A stretch of 64,000 nt of DNA from Cupriavidus sp. UYMMa02A (GCA_001725945.1 LRMT01000125.1:1-64000), one strand, 5' to 3'; shown: positions 42,159-52,801, counted from the stretch's first letter. The notes: generated by a model from the letters alone, not told the origin. Program-made: numbers and translations.

Positions 42159-42797
42159 TTACAGCAGCGTCGCGCCGGTCTTGCTCTGGATTTCCTCGCG
42201 GCTCACGCCCGGGGCGGTTTCGACCAGCTTCAGCCCGTCCGTCGTCACGTCCATGACGCCGAGATCCGTGATGATGCGGTTGACCACGCCCACGCCGGTC
42301 AGCGGCAGGTTGCAGTCCTTCAGGATCTTGATGTCCTCGGTGCCGTCCTTCTTCTTGGCGGTGTGCTCCATCAGCACCACCACGCGGCCCACGCCTGCCA
42401 CCAGGTCCATGGCGCCGCCCATGCCCTTGACCATCTTGCCCGGGATCATCCAGTTGGCGAGGTCGCCCTTCTCGCTGACCTGCATCGCACCCAGAATGGC
42501 CAGGTTGATATGGCCGCCGCGAATCATCGCGAAGGAATCGGCCGACGAGAAGATCGACGAGCCCGGCAGCGTCGTCACGGTCTGCTTGCCGGCGTTGATC
42601 ATGTCGGCGTCCACTTCGTCCTCGGTCGGGAACGGGCCGATGCCGAGCAGGCCGTTTTCCGACTGCAGCCACACTTCCATGCCTTGCGGCACCCAGTTGG
42701 CCACCAGCGTCGGCAAGCCGATGCCCAGGTTTACATAGAAGCCGTCTTGCAGCTCAGCCGCGGCGCGCGCGGCCATTTCGTCACGTGTCCATGCCAT
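42159..42797 (-). CDS. scoB: Succinyl-CoA:3-ketoacid CoA-transferase, subunit B
   Basis: 212 residues, unbroken. Together with ScoA it moves CoA from succinyl-CoA to acetoacetate. The catalytic glutamate is E47 in LQSENGLLG, and [15 protein letters not shown] and [14 protein letters not shown] are family blocks. It starts 14 bases after scoA, one operon. Confidence 0.96.
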   Translation of the reverse strand: MAWTRDEMAARAAAELQDGFYVNLGIGLPTLVANWVPQGMEVWLQSENGLLGIGPFPTEDEVDADMINAGKQTVTTLPGSSIFSSADSFAMIRGGHINLAILGAMQVSEKGDLANWMIPGKMVKGMGGAMDLVAGVGRVVVLMEHTAKKKDGTEDIKILKDCNLPLTGVGVVNRIITDLGVMDVTTDGLKLVETAPGVSREEIQSKTGATLL

Positions 42798-42811
42798 GAT
42801 GACTCTCCCTC

Positions 42812-43513
42812 TTATTTGGCGGCACGCACGGTGCGCTGCTCGATGCGTTTCTCGGGGGTGGTATTCAGCACCAGGCGCTTGACGAAGATGCCGGCCAGGT
42901 GGATCTCATCCGGGTCCAGTTCGCCAGTTTCGACGATGTGCTCGACCTCGGCCACCGTGAACTTGCCAGCCATGGCGCACATCGGGTTGAAGTTGCGCGC
43001 CGTGCGGCGGAACACGAGGTTGCCGGCCTTGTCGGCCTTGTAAGCCTTGACCAGCGCCACGTCGGCGGTCAGCGAACGCTCCATGACGTACTTTTCGCCA
43101 TCGAATTCGCGGATTTCCTTGCCATCGGCAACGATCGTGCCCACGCCCGTCTTGGTGAAGAAGGCCGGAATGCCGGAGCCACCAGCGCGCAGCTTCTCGG
43201 CCAGCGTGCCCTGCGGCGTGAACTCCAGCTCCAGTTCGCCGGCCAGGTACTGGCGCTCGAACTCCTTGTTTTCGCCCACATAGGACGAAATCATCTTCTT
43301 GATCTGGCGGGTGGCCAGCAACTGGCCCAGGCCGAAGCCGTCCACACCAGCGTTGTTGGAGATGCAGGTGAGCTCCTTGACGCCGGTGTCGCGCAGCGCG
43401 GCAATCAGCGCCTCGGGAATGCCGCACAGGCCGAAACCGCCCACGGCGATCGTCTGGCCGTCGCGGACGACGCCTGCAAGCGCCTCGGCGGCGCTGGCGT
43501 AGACCTTGTTCAT
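42812..43513 (-). CDS. scoA: Succinyl-CoA:3-ketoacid CoA-transferase, subunit A
   Basis: 233 residues, unbroken, [19 protein letters not shown]; contains [15 protein letters not shown] and FFTKTGVGT, typical of subunit A. AAGGAG lies 8 bases before ATG 43513. First gene of scoA-scoB and divergent from the PAS-LuxR regulator gene (172-base shared promoter region). Confidence 0.96.
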   Translation of the reverse strand: MNKVYASAAEALAGVVRDGQTIAVGGFGLCGIPEALIAALRDTGVKELTCISNNAGVDGFGLGQLLATRQIKKMISSYVGENKEFERQYLAGELELEFTPQGTLAEKLRAGGSGIPAFFTKTGVGTIVADGKEIREFDGEKYVMERSLTADVALVKAYKADKAGNLVFRRTARNFNPMCAMAGKFTVAEVEHIVETGELDPDEIHLAGIFVKRLVLNTTPEKRIEQRTVRAAK

Positions 43514-43685
43514 GCTTCGCTCCTTCCTCGGTAGTCCCTTGTCGCTCATCCCGCCGCCGGGGTGTGCGGCGGACGACGCAAGGAAATTGTAACGGTACAA
43601 TCGGCGGCGTGTGCCGCGCTCTCGTCCGACCGAAAGGATACGCAAGCCGCGCCACCTACGCCATTACGTAAAAATACATAAGCAG

Positions 43686-44231
43686 ATGCCCGCCATCGAT
43701 TACCAGACCGCCTTCCAGCTCGCCCCCGTGGGGCTGGTGCTGTCCCGCGAGCGCATGATCGAGGACTGCAACGACGAAGTCTGCCGCATCTTCGGCACGA
43801 CGCGGCAGGCGCTGATCGGCGAATCGTTCCAGGTACTCTACCCCACCGCCGACGAGTTCGAGCGCACCGGCGCGCGCATCGTGCCGATCATGAACAAGCG
43901 CGGCATGTACTCGGACGAACGGATCATGAAGCGCGCCGGCGGGGAACTGTTCTGGTGCCATGTCACCGGCCGCTCGCTGGATCGCTCGCAGCCGCTTGGC
44001 GCGGGGATCTGGACATTCGAGGACCTGTCTCAGAAGCGCCAGGTCACGGCGGAACTGACGGCGCGCGAGCGCGATATCGCCGCGCAGCTCGTGGAAGGCA
44101 AGACCAGCAAGCAGATCGGCAAGCTGTTGTCGATCAGTCCGCGCACGGTCGATATCTATCGGGCGCGGCTGATGAAGAAGTATGGGGCGAGTACATCGGT
44201 GGATCTGGTGCAGCGGTTGGTGAACCACTGA
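43686..44231 (+). CDS. PAS-LuxR transcriptional regulator
   Basis: 181 residues: an N-terminal PAS domain (FQLAPVGLVLSRERMIEDCN ... GAGIWTFEDLSQ) and a C-terminal LuxR-type HTH (LTARERDIAAQLVEGKTSKQ, ISPRTVDIYRARLMKKY). No receiver domain, so it senses directly through PAS. Divergent from scoAB, and similar PAS-HTH genes accompany scoAB in this family, so control of ketone-body genes is a reasonable inference. ATG 43686 starts just before the PAS domain. Confidence 0.85.
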   Translation: MPAIDYQTAFQLAPVGLVLSRERMIEDCNDEVCRIFGTTRQALIGESFQVLYPTADEFERTGARIVPIMNKRGMYSDERIMKRAGGELFWCHVTGRSLDRSQPLGAGIWTFEDLSQKRQVTAELTARERDIAAQLVEGKTSKQIGKLLSISPRTVDIYRARLMKKYGASTSVDLVQRLVNH

Positions 44232-44257
44232 GGGGTCGGAAAGACCGATTGTGTGCT

Positions 44258-44380
44258 CCCCTCTCCCGCCTGCGGGAGAGGGGTTGGGGGAGAGGGCCGG
44301 CGCTGGCGATGTCGACGGCGATCACTTCGTCATAGACTCCTGCCCTCTCCCCCGCCCCTCTCCCATGCATGGGAGAGGGG
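44258..44380. repeat. Nested GAGAGGG palindromes (REP/BIME-like)
   Basis: Three inverted repeats in 123 bases. Hairpin 1: CCCCTCTCCCGC / GCGGGAGAGGGG (12-base stem, loop CT, 44258-44283). Hairpin 2: CCCCTCTCCCATG / CATGGGAGAGGGG (26-base loopless palindrome, 44355-44380). Outer pair: GGGGGAGAGGGC (44286-44297) with GCCCTCTCCCCC (44342-44353). All share the CCCTCTCCC core. It lies between two convergent genes, typical of intergenic palindromic repeats; no coding sequence. Confidence 0.75.
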
Positions 44381-44401
44381 AGAAAACCCTGGGGTGTCGC
44401 A

Positions 44402-44802
44402 TTACGCCTCGATAATCGCCCGGATCTCCTCCGCACCGGCACCGACTTCTCCACCGCATAGTCGCACCACACCACCTTCGCACCGCCCTCCGCCCACACC
44501 ACGTCAGGCATGTCCGTGCGCACGATCTCCATGCGCGTCTCGAAGCTCGTGCGGCCAAGCTGCCCGGCATAAACGCGGCATTCGATCGTGCCCGGATAGC
44601 GCAACTGCTTCAGGAACGTCATATGGGCATTGATGATGACCGGCCCCTGCCCGTTCGGATCCTTCCCTCCGCGCCCGAGCGATGCAAACCACTCGATGCG
44701 CGCCTGTTCCAGGTACTGGAAATAGACGGTGTTGTTGACATGGCCCATCGCGTCCATGTCGCCCCAGCGGATCGGCATGATCGCCGTATAAACGTGCTTC
44801 AT
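44402..44802 (-). CDS. Acyl-CoA thioesterase, 4HBT hotdog family (one frame break)
   Basis: 133 residues after repair. Family signature IRWGDMDAMGHVNNTVYFQY with the catalytic Asp, then RIEWFASLG and AHMTFLKQLRYPG. The frame breaks near 44434; adding one C (GTG CCG GAG) restores VEKSVPVPEEIRAIIEA and a stop. GGAG is 6 bases before the ATG. It follows the TRAP binding-protein gene by 54 bases, so it may be the last gene of the TRAP operon. Confidence 0.85.
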
Positions 44803-44856
44803 CACGATCTCCAATGCAACAGGCCCGCCGTCGCCGGCGGGCCCGCCTGATGAGAT

Positions 44857-45883
44857 TTAGCGCTTGGCGATCGAGGCCTCCGCCTTGGTCACCAGATCCG
44901 CGCCGATCTGCTTCTTCCACTTGTCGTACACCTTCGCGGTCGCCTTGCGGAACACATCATGCTCGGCCGGGCTCAGGTGCGTGACCTTGACGCCATGGGC
45001 CTCCATGTCCTTCCAGGCCGGCGCACCCGGCTCGGCCAGGCCCTTGCGGGCCAGCGCGATTTCCTGCTTGCCGGCGTCGATGGCGGCCTGCTTGACGATC
45101 TCGCGGTCAGCCGGCGTCCAGCTTTCCCAGATCTGCTTGTTGACCACGAAGATCAGCGGGTCGGCCACGTAGCCCCAGGTGGTCACGAACTTCTGGCCCA
45201 CCGTGTACAGCTTGGCCGCGGCGAACACCGATTGCGGGTTCTCCTGGCCGTCCACGGCGCCGAAGCCATGGCCGGCTGCGCATCGGCCCAGCTCATCTGG
45301 GTCGGTTGGCACCCAGCGCATTGAAGGTCTCGATGTACAGCGGCGATCCCACCACGCGCAGCTTCATGCCCTTGAGGTCTTCGGGCTTGCGGATTTCATG
45401 CTTGGAGTTCGACACCTCGCGGAAGCCGTTCTCACCCCAGGCCAGCGGCACCACACCCGCCTTTTCCAGCGTCGTGAACACCTGCTTGCCGACTTCGCCC
45501 TGGGTCAGTGCGTCCAGCGCCTTGTAGTCGGGCATCAGGAACGGCAGCGAGAACAGGTTCAGCTCCTTGACCTGGGGCGACCAGTTGATGGTCGAGCCCA
45601 CGGCCATGTCGATCACGCCCTGGCGGATCGCGGAGAATTCGCGCGTCTGGTCGCCGGCCACCAGCGAGGTGCCCGGGTACAGCTTGATGTTGATGCGGCC
45701 GTTGGTGCGTTGCTTCACCAGGTCGGCCCAGATCTCGCCGCCCTTGCCCCACGGGAAGGCCGGGCCGAGCACCAGCGACATCTTGTACTCGGACTTGTAG
45801 GTCTGGGCCATCGCCGCGGCGGGGAGCAGGGCGGAGGCGGCGATCGCAGCAGCCGTTGCGAGCATCAGGGCACGACGTTTCAT
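44857..45883 (-). CDS. TRAP transporter solute-binding protein, DctP type (two frame breaks)
   Basis: Periplasmic ligand-binding component, about 342 residues after repair. Signal peptide MKRRALMLATAAAIAASALL...AMA, then QTYKSEYKMSLVLGPAFPWG. The conserved arginine region KGMKLRVVGSPLYIETFNALG is typical of ligand carboxylate binding in DctP proteins. Frame breaks near 45304 and 45260 are repaired as GAN-PTQMSWADAQPAMASGAVDG, adding one C and one G. It follows the large permease gene by 48 bases. Ligand unknown, probably an organic acid. Confidence 0.9.
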
Positions 45884-45931
45884 TTCATCTCCTCTCGGGA
45901 ATCGTCAATTCTTGTTGGTGAATGCGGAAGA

Positions 45932-47233
45932 TCAGTAGCCGAGGCGATCGGGCAGCCACGTAGCCAGCGGCGGATAGGCCAGCACCATCAGCATGGCAAT
46001 GAACATCGCCAGCAGCATCCAGATCACCCAGGGCACGGTCTCTTCCATGCGCACGCGGGCAATCCGGCACGACACCATCAGGTTCACGGCGAGCGGCGGC
46101 GTGAACTGGCCGAGCGCCACCTTCAGCGTGAGCACCACGCCGAACCACACGGGGTTCCAGTGGAACGCGTTGGCGATCGGCAGCAGCAGCGGTACGAAGA
46201 TCAGGAAGATCGAGATGCCGTCCAGGAACATGCCCACCGTCATCAGCAGCAGCACGATCAGCGCCAACACGCCGTATTCGCCGAGACCGGAGTTGGCGAT
46301 GGCGTGCGCGAGCGGATCGATCACGCCGAGCGTCGACAGCGCATAGGCGAAAATGCCGGCCAGCGCGACCACCAGCAGGATCACGGCCGAAGTTTCCGCT
46401 GCCTCCTGGAAGATCACGAACAGGTCCTTCATGCCGATGCTGCGATAGATCACCATGCCCACGAACAGGCCGTAGACCACCGCCACCACCGCAGCCTCGG
46501 TCGGCGTGAACCAGCCGGCGCGCATGCCGCCCAGGATCAGGAACGGCGCCACCAGGCCCCAAGCGGCCTCGCGCAGGCTCTTCCAGAACGGCGGGCGCGG
46601 CAGCGCGGCTTCGATCGCGCCCATATTGTGCTTGCGGGCCAGCCACACCGCCGGCACGATCAGCGCGACGCCGGCCAGTATGCCCGGGATCATGCCGGCC
46701 GCGAACAGCGCCGGCACCGAAGCGCCCGGCACCAGCACGCTGTAGATGATGAAAGCGACAGAGGGCGGGATCAGGATGTCGGTCGCGCCGCGGCGCCGAC
46801 CACGGCCGCGCTGTACGAGCCCGGATAGCCGGCCCGCGACATCGCCGCGATCATCACGCCGCCGACCGCGGCGGCATTGGCCGGGCCGGAGCCCGAAATG
46901 CCGCCCAGGAACATGGCCACCAGGATGGCCACGAGCGGCAGCATGCCAGGGCCTCGGCCGACGATGGCGATGGCAAAGGTCACCAGGCGCTGCGCCACGC
47001 CGGAACGGTCGAAGATCGAACCGACCAGCACGAACATCGGAATGGCCAGCAGCGGATACTTGGCCAGGCCCGCATAGAAATTCTGCGGCACAGCCAGCAG
47101 GCCGAACATCTGGGTATCAAGGTTCGACAAGCCGATGGCGACCAGGCCGCCCAACCCCAGCGATACGCCGATGGGCACACCCAGCAGCATCAGGCCGATA
47201 AAGACCACGAACGATGATGGCGATCAGCGTCAT
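45932..47233 (-). CDS. TRAP transporter large permease, DctM type (frame breaks)
   Basis: Twelve-segment membrane subunit, about 434 residues after repair. Conserved blocks: GVPIGVSLGLGGLVAIGL, GGISGSGPANAAAVGGVMI, PVWFGVVLTLKVALGQFTPP. One base is missing near 46791 (AAAATDILIPPSVAFIIYS restored). Near 47211 two bases are missing from a T run (GTT TTC GTG), joining MTLIAIIV to VVFIGLMLLG. The ATG overlaps the stop of the small permease in ATGA, so the two membrane subunits are translationally coupled. Confidence 0.92.
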
Positions 47234-47828
47234 TGCACCTGCCCCATCTGTTCGTGCGAGTGGCATGCAGCGCCTTGAGCGCACGCACGTTGCGCGCCAT
47301 CAGGAGCGCGCGCAGCGCGATCCCGGCCGACAGCACGGGCAGCCAGACCGAGTACCACCAGCTCGGCACGCCGATGCCCGGCGAGGTCTCGCCGTAGGTA
47401 TATTCATCCCACGTAATGCGTGCGCCCAGCACCGCCAGCGCGATGAACATCACGGCCACACCCAGCGCGGACAGAATGGCCAGCCGCCTCTGCCGCGCCT
47501 GGCTGCCGCGCTCGAAGAAGAATTCGATGCGGATATTGCGGTCGCGCGCCACGGCCGCGCTGCCGGCGACCAGCGCCAGCACGATCATCAGGAAGACCGA
47601 AAATTCCTCGGTCCACGCAAACGACTCGTCGGTGAAATAGCGGACCACCACATTGGCGAACGTGATGCCGACCAGCAGCACCATCACGATCACGCCAATC
47701 CAGTCCTCGATGCGGGGCGATACCCGGAATTCGGCGTCTTGCGCCTCGTCTGCCGCCTGCGGGATCACCGCTGAATCGACGACGTGTTGCGGCACGGCGT
47801 CGCGCCGTGCCTGCTCTTGTTGCTCCAT
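47230..47828 (-). CDS. TRAP transporter small permease, DctQ type (one frame break)
   Basis: Four-segment membrane subunit, about 199 residues after repair (WIGVIVMVLLVGITFANVVVRYF, FSVFLMIVLALVAGSA, AILSALGVAVMFIALAVLG, WWYSVWLPVLSAGIALRALLM, listed as separate segments). One C added near 47263 gives the C-terminus LHAHSHEQMGQVQ with a stop overlapping the DctM start. Start uncertain: ATG 47828 has a Shine-Dalgarno only 1 base away; GTG 47873 is in frame. First gene of a dctQ-dctM-dctP order, which differs from the common PQM order. Confidence 0.85.
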
Positions 47829-48089
47829 CTCCCCGGCCTCCGGTCCGGGCTGCTCGGGCCGGACGGCCACCACAGCTTTTTGTATGTAAAGACTTAATCA
47901 GAAAACATGGCGGATTATGCCAAGACTGGCCCGCCATGTATCGGGTTTTATCGCTGACCGAATGGAAGCCGCGCTCGAATATCGCCCACGGGGACCGGAT
48001 AAGCCCTGGGCCGATCAATAGTTAGCGCTGCCCTTCGGCTTTTGGCCGGGGCAGCACAGGGGCGGCGCGACGCCCCCCTGCTCGAGGAA

Positions 48090-48873
48090 TCAGACCATGC
48101 CGTCGTCGACAGTGATGACGCGCCGTTGATGAACTGCGACTGGTCCGACGACAGCAGCAACAGCAAGCCATCAAGGTCTTCCGGCTTGCCCAGCCGCTTG
48201 CGCGGCAAGATCTGGATCAGCTTCTGGCCGGCATCGGTATCCCAGTGGTGGTGATTGATGTCGGTGTCGATATAGCCGGGACAGATTGCGTTGACGTTGA
48301 TGCCGTGACGCGCCCACTCGAGCGCCATGGCCTTGGTCATATGCACAACGGCCGCCTTGCTCATGCAGTAGATGCCGATCTGCGACAGTACCTTCAGGCC
48401 CGCCACCGACGCGACGTTGACGATGCGCGCCTGCGGCAGCGGGTTGCCGTTCTTCTCGGCGCCCTTGGCGCGTGCGATCATGCGTTTGGCCACTTCCTGC
48501 GCCACGAAGAAAGCACCGCGGGTATTGGTGTCGAAGACAAAATCGAAGTCTTCGGCAGTGACGTCGGTCAGCCGCTGCGTCGTGGAGACGCCGGAATTAT
48601 TGACGAGGATGTCGATCGAGCCCGCCTCGGTTTCGGCATGCGCCACGGCCGAGCGGATGCTGGCCGGATCGGTCACGTCCAGGCGCACCACATGGGCGCT
48701 GCCGCCATCGGCCTCGATCGACGCGCGCAATTCCTTAAGGCGTTCCGTGCGACGCGAGGCCAGCACCACCTTGCGCCCGCGGCGGCCAGAACGGTTGCAA
48801 AACGCGAGCCCAGCCCGCTTGAGGCACCGGTCACCATCGCGACCTTGCCCTCCAGATTGATCGACAGACCCAT
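48090..48873 (-). CDS. Short-chain dehydrogenase/reductase (two frame breaks)
   Basis: 261 residues after repair. SDR motifs: TGASSGLGSRFATVL near residue 15, NNSGVS in ILVNNSGVSTTQRL, NVASVAG and the YCMSK catalytic pair. Frame breaks near 48778 (GGC GCC AAG) and 48120 (GGC GCG GTC) are repaired by one base each; the second restores the usual end FINGAVITVDDGMV. AGAGG is 6 bases before the ATG. It is 261 bases upstream of the TRAP operon on the same strand; substrate unknown, possibly a hydroxyacyl compound linked to that transporter. Confidence 0.88.
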
Positions 48874-49156
48874 ATCTACCTCTGTGTGCTGGCGTGACCG
48901 TGTGGCGTGTCCTGCCTAATGATGAGCGAAAGGCAGGATACCGGAAAAAGAACGACCGTTCCAAAAAATCCTTGCCTGAGGGTGACGAGTCCCGGACAAT
49001 GCCGGAGATTCTAAGAACTTGGCCGGTAAAGGGAAAGAGGGAAAACGCGCGGGACGGCGCGTCCTGGCGCCTTTGCAAACGGGTCGGTTCCAGACGAACA
49101 TACAAGCATTTCCCACAATTGCAGGCAAGGCGCCAAGAAACAGAGGGTTAGAGACA

Positions 49157-50844
49157 ATGGATCAGCAGCAGCTCCTGGAGCAGTTCGGGCCACGCGAGGC
49201 CATGGAATACGATGTGGTCATCGTCGGCGGCGGTCCTGCCGGCCTGGCCACGGCCATCCGCCTGAAGCAGCTGGCACAGGAGAAGGGCAACGACGTCAAT
49301 GTGTGCGTGCTCGAAAAGGGCTCCGAGCCCGGCGCGCACATCCTGTCGGGGGCCATCATGGACCCGCGCGCGCTCGATGAACTGTTCCCGAACTGGAAGG
49401 AACTGGGCGCGCCGCTGAACCAGCCCGTCACCGAGGACCGCTTCCTGTTCCTCAACGAGTCCGGCTCCAAGGGCACCCCGAACGCGCTGCTGCCGGAATG
49501 CTTCCACAACCACGGCAACTACATCGTCAGCCTGTCCAACGTCACGCGCTGGCTGGGCCAGCAGGCCGAAGCACTGGGCGTGGAAATCTTCCCCGGCTTC
49601 CCGGCCGCCGAAGTGCTCTACAACGACGACGGCTCGGTCAAGGGTGTGGCCACCGGCAATATGGGCATCGGCAAGGACGGCGAGCCCACCGAGAATTTCC
49701 AGCTGGGCATGGAGCTGCATGCCAAGTACACGATCTTCGCCGAAGGCGCGCGCGGCCACCTGGGCAAGCAGCTGATCGCGAAGTTCAAGCTCGACGCCGG
49801 CAAGGATCCGCAAAGCTACGGCATCGGCATCAAGGAACTGTGGGAAATCGACCCGGCCAAGCACAAGCCCGGCCTGGTGGTCCACACCGCCGGCTGGCCG
49901 CTGGATCCTGCCACCTACGGCGGCTCCTTCCTGTACCACATGGAAGACAACAAGGTCGCGGTCGGCTTCGTGGTCGGCCTCGACTACACCAACCCGTGGC
50001 TGTCGCCGTTCGAGGAATTCCAGCGCTTCAAGACCCACCCGGAGATCCGCACGTTCTTCGAAGGCGGCAAGCGCCTGTCCTACGGCGCGCGCGCGATTAC
50101 CGCGGGCGGCCTGCTGTCGCTGCCCAAGACCGTGTTCCCGGGCGGCGCGCTGGTCGGTTGCGATGCTGGCTACCTGAACGCCTCGCGCATCAAGGGCAGC
50201 CACGCCGCGATCAAGACCGGCATGATGGCCGCGGAAGCCGCCTATGACGCGCTGCAGGCCGGCCGCCAGGGCGACGAGCTGACCGCCTATCCGGCCGCGT
50301 TCGAGCAAAGCTGGCTGCACAAGGAACTGCTGCAGGCCAAGAACTTCAAGCAGTGGTTCAAGAAGGGCCGCACCACCGCCACGCTGATGACCGGCATCGA
50401 GCAATGGCTGCTGCCCAAGCTCGGCATCCGCAACCCGCCCTGGACCATCCACCGCACCAAGCCCGACCACGTCTACCTGAAGCCGGCGGCCGAGTGCGAG
50501 AAAATCGTCTACCCGAAGCCGGATGGCAAGCTGACCTTCGACCGCCTGAGCTCGGTGTTCATCAGCAACACCAACCACGAAGAAAACCAGCCAGCCCACC
50601 TGACGCTGAAGGACGCGAGCGTGCCCGTCAACGTCAACTGGGAGAAGTTCGCCGGCCCCGAAAGCCGCTACTGCCCGGCCGCGTGTACGAGTTCGTGCAG
50701 GACGAGACCTCGGGCAAGGAACGCCTGCAGATCAATGCGCAGAACTGCGTGCACTGCAAGACCTGCGATATCAAGGACCCGACGCAGAACATCGTGTGGG
50801 TCACGCCGGAAGGCGGCGGCGGTCCGAACTACGTGGGCATGTAA
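49157..50844 (+). CDS. Electron transfer flavoprotein-ubiquinone oxidoreductase (one frame break)
   Basis: Inner-membrane-associated FAD and 4Fe-4S enzyme that passes electrons from ETF to ubiquinone, 562 residues after repair. FAD motif [20 protein letters not shown] near residue 18; [13 protein letters not shown]; cluster ligands in SRYCPAGVYEFV and [13 protein letters not shown] at the C-terminus. The frame breaks near 50680: GCC GGC GTG read as GCCGCGTG, which without repair removes all but one of the iron-sulfur cysteines. Monocistronic, with its own terminator. Confidence 0.96.
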
Positions 50845-50883
50845 GGGACTGCGCCCGGTCGTCGGCCGGGTTTCCAGCCCTCC

Positions 50884-50920
50884 AAAAAGAGAGAGGCACC
50901 TTCGGGTGCTCTCTCTTTTT
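50884..50920. terminator. UUCG-tetraloop terminator between ETF-QO and the PilZ gene
   Basis: AAAAAGAGAGAGGCACC then TTCG then GGTGC TCTCTCTTTTT: long stem closed by a stable UUCG tetraloop with T/A runs on both sides. The only defect is one bulged G opposite GGTGC-TC, which would vanish if the right arm read GGTGCCTC, the same GCC-to-GC loss seen in genes here. Confidence 0.9.
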
Positions 50921-50937
50921 TGGCGTTCACCTGCGCA

Positions 50938-51837
50938 TCAGCGCCGAGCGCCCAGTCCGCTGCTGGTCAGAAGCTGCTCGTAGATGAAGCACTGGAGCAA
51001 GGTCATCTCGCGCTCGCCCAGCACATCGAAGGCAATGCCGAATGCCGGGAACTCGGCGTCCGCTTCGTCACCGGTCACCGCGCGGACCCAGGCATCGGCA
51101 ATGACCTCGCTGTCGAGCGATGCGGTGCGCAGGCGAAAACGCAGCTGCACCCGGCTGCCGATGGCCGGCGCCGGCCCCGCCGCCTGCACCAGCGCCCCGC
51201 CGGTACTGAGGTCCGAAAGCATCACCAGCCGAGCCGCACCGTTTGCGATCTCGGCGGCAAACGTATCGGCATCGGCGTCGTGCGCGCCATCCTGCGACTG
51301 CATCATGTAGGCGGCCAGCCGCGTCGGCACGCGGGCGGCCTTGCGCACCGGCATCTGGTTGAGCTGCGACGGCGCCGACAAGACCAGGTAGCGGAACGGG
51401 CTGCGGCAGACCGCGGTGATGGTCGAGGTGAAACTATGAATGACGCGGCCGGAAAAGCCGCGCAGCAACAATGTGTCGCCGGCCTGCACGGCGAGGTCAC
51501 GGCCGCCTAGTTGCGGCCATGTAATGAACAAGCCCTGCTCGACAAAGCCAATCAGCCGGCTGGCCGCCGCGCGGCCGCTGTCTCCCTGTTGCTTGACGTG
51601 CAACAGCGTCCCGACCTGCAGGCCCAGCGGCCCCGGCCGCAAGGCATCCTCCTGCTGACTTTCATCGGAATCAGCCGTCTCCTGGCGGCACAGCATGCCG
51701 CGCCGGAATACCAGCGCCAGATCCCGCACATCGGGGATGACATTGCCGCTGCCAAGCACCAGATTGCCGTCGCTGTCCAGCAGCGACCAGGGCAAAGGGG
51801 CACCCACAGGAAGATCGTTGGGCGAGAGATGGATCAT
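50938..51837 (-). CDS. PilZ-domain protein, YcgR-like flagellar brake type
   Basis: 299 residues, unbroken. An N-terminal PilZN/YcgR-like domain is followed by PilZ with both c-di-GMP motifs: RKAAR (RxxxR, in PVRKAARVPTRLA) and DLSTGGA (D/NxSxxG). Predicted to bind c-di-GMP and slow flagellar rotation or affect surface behaviour. No flagellar genes are adjacent. Start ATG 51837 chosen at MIHLSPNDLP; an upstream extension is low-complexity and Arg-rich. Confidence 0.85.
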   Translation of the reverse strand: MIHLSPNDLPVGAPLPWSLLDSDGNLVLGSGNVIPDVRDLALVFRRGMLCRQETADSDESQQEDALRPGPLGLQVGTLLHVKQQGDSGRAAASRLIGFVEQGLFITWPQLGGRDLAVQAGDTLLLRGFSGRVIHSFTSTITAVCRSPFRYLVLSAPSQLNQMPVRKAARVPTRLAAYMMQSQDGAHDADADTFAAEIANGAARLVMLSDLSTGGALVQAAGPAPAIGSRVQLRFRLRTASLDSEVIADAWVRAVTGDEADAEFPAFGIAFDVLGEREMTLLQCFIYEQLLTSSGLGARR

Positions 51838-52047
51838 GGTTGTTCCGGCGTGCGATGCGGCAAAGGCCTGACCGAATTCGCAGCGCCCGCGAACCGAGCA
51901 GCGCGCGCCACCCGATTTATATCGACGAACATCGCCAAACATTGAGTCACATTTTCACCGCTCGGACCAGCACCGCTTGACGGTCGAAGCTTCAATCGGC
52001 AAAATCCATCAAAATCTGTCTGACAGCCTGACATATAGAGCACCCTG

Positions 52048-52750
52048 ATGGACATCCTGCCGCGTCCGGCCTCGCTGGCCAACCGCATTGCCCAGTCGCT
52101 GCGCGAAGACATTGCCGCGGGCCGCTTCGCTGCCGGCGCGCGCTTGCCTGCCGAATCCGCGCTGGCCGAAACGTTCGGCGTGAGCCGCCCGATCGTGCGC
52201 GAGGCCATCGCGCTGCTGAAGGCGGACGGCATTCTGGTGACGCGCAAAGCGCGGGCGCCTACGTCTCCGAACGCCGGGCGGACAAGCGTGGCGCGTCGCC
52301 AGCGCGCCGGATGGCGGCCCGACCCTCGCCCAGCTCTTCGAACTCCGCATGGTCGTGGAAACCGCGTGTGCAGAAATGGCGGCAGCGCGCAGGACCGATG
52401 CCGATCTGCAGCGGATCCGCGCGGCGCTTGCCGCCATGCAGGAACAGGCTGGCGACTTTGCTGCCGCGGCGGCGGCCGATATTGCCTTCCACCACGCCGT
52501 CGCCCAGGCGGCGCATAACCCGTGCTTCACGGGCTGACCGATTCGTCAGCCAGCAGATGCTGGCGCGCGCCAGCGCGCCTGGGAAAACACGGCCCGCCTA
52601 CGGGCAGAAAGCGGAACCGCTCGCGCGGCGGATGCGGAACACGCGGCGCTGGTCGAAGCCATCGCCAGCGGCAGCCCGGCCGCCGCGCGGCAGGCGGCGC
52701 AGCATCACCTGAGCGCCGCCGCCGGGCGGCTGGCCCTGCGCCTGACCTGA
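52048..52750 (+). CDS. GntR/FadR-family transcriptional regulator (five frame breaks)
   Basis: 235 residues after repair. GntR winged HTH (LANRIAQSLREDIAAGRF, LPAESALAETFGVSRPIVREAI, LLKADGILVTRKGAGAYVS) and an all-helical FCD effector domain (TLAQLFELRMVVETACAEMA...DIAFHHAVAQAAHNPCF). Frame changes near 52248 (GGC), 52277, 52528, 52542 and 52564; the sum gives an exact codon count. The 51-base gap to the downstream oxidoreductase, on the same strand, suggests it controls that gene. Confidence 0.85.
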
Positions 52751-52801
52751 GACGGTCCGCCGCCGATCGGATACAGCATCAATCAGAACTAAGGACAGAC
52801 C

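Noticed and set aside
52048..52750. FadR-type gene as a decayed pseudogene
   Set aside because: Five breaks, but each is a one-base homopolymer change and the repaired protein has intact HTH and FCD domains with an exact codon count.
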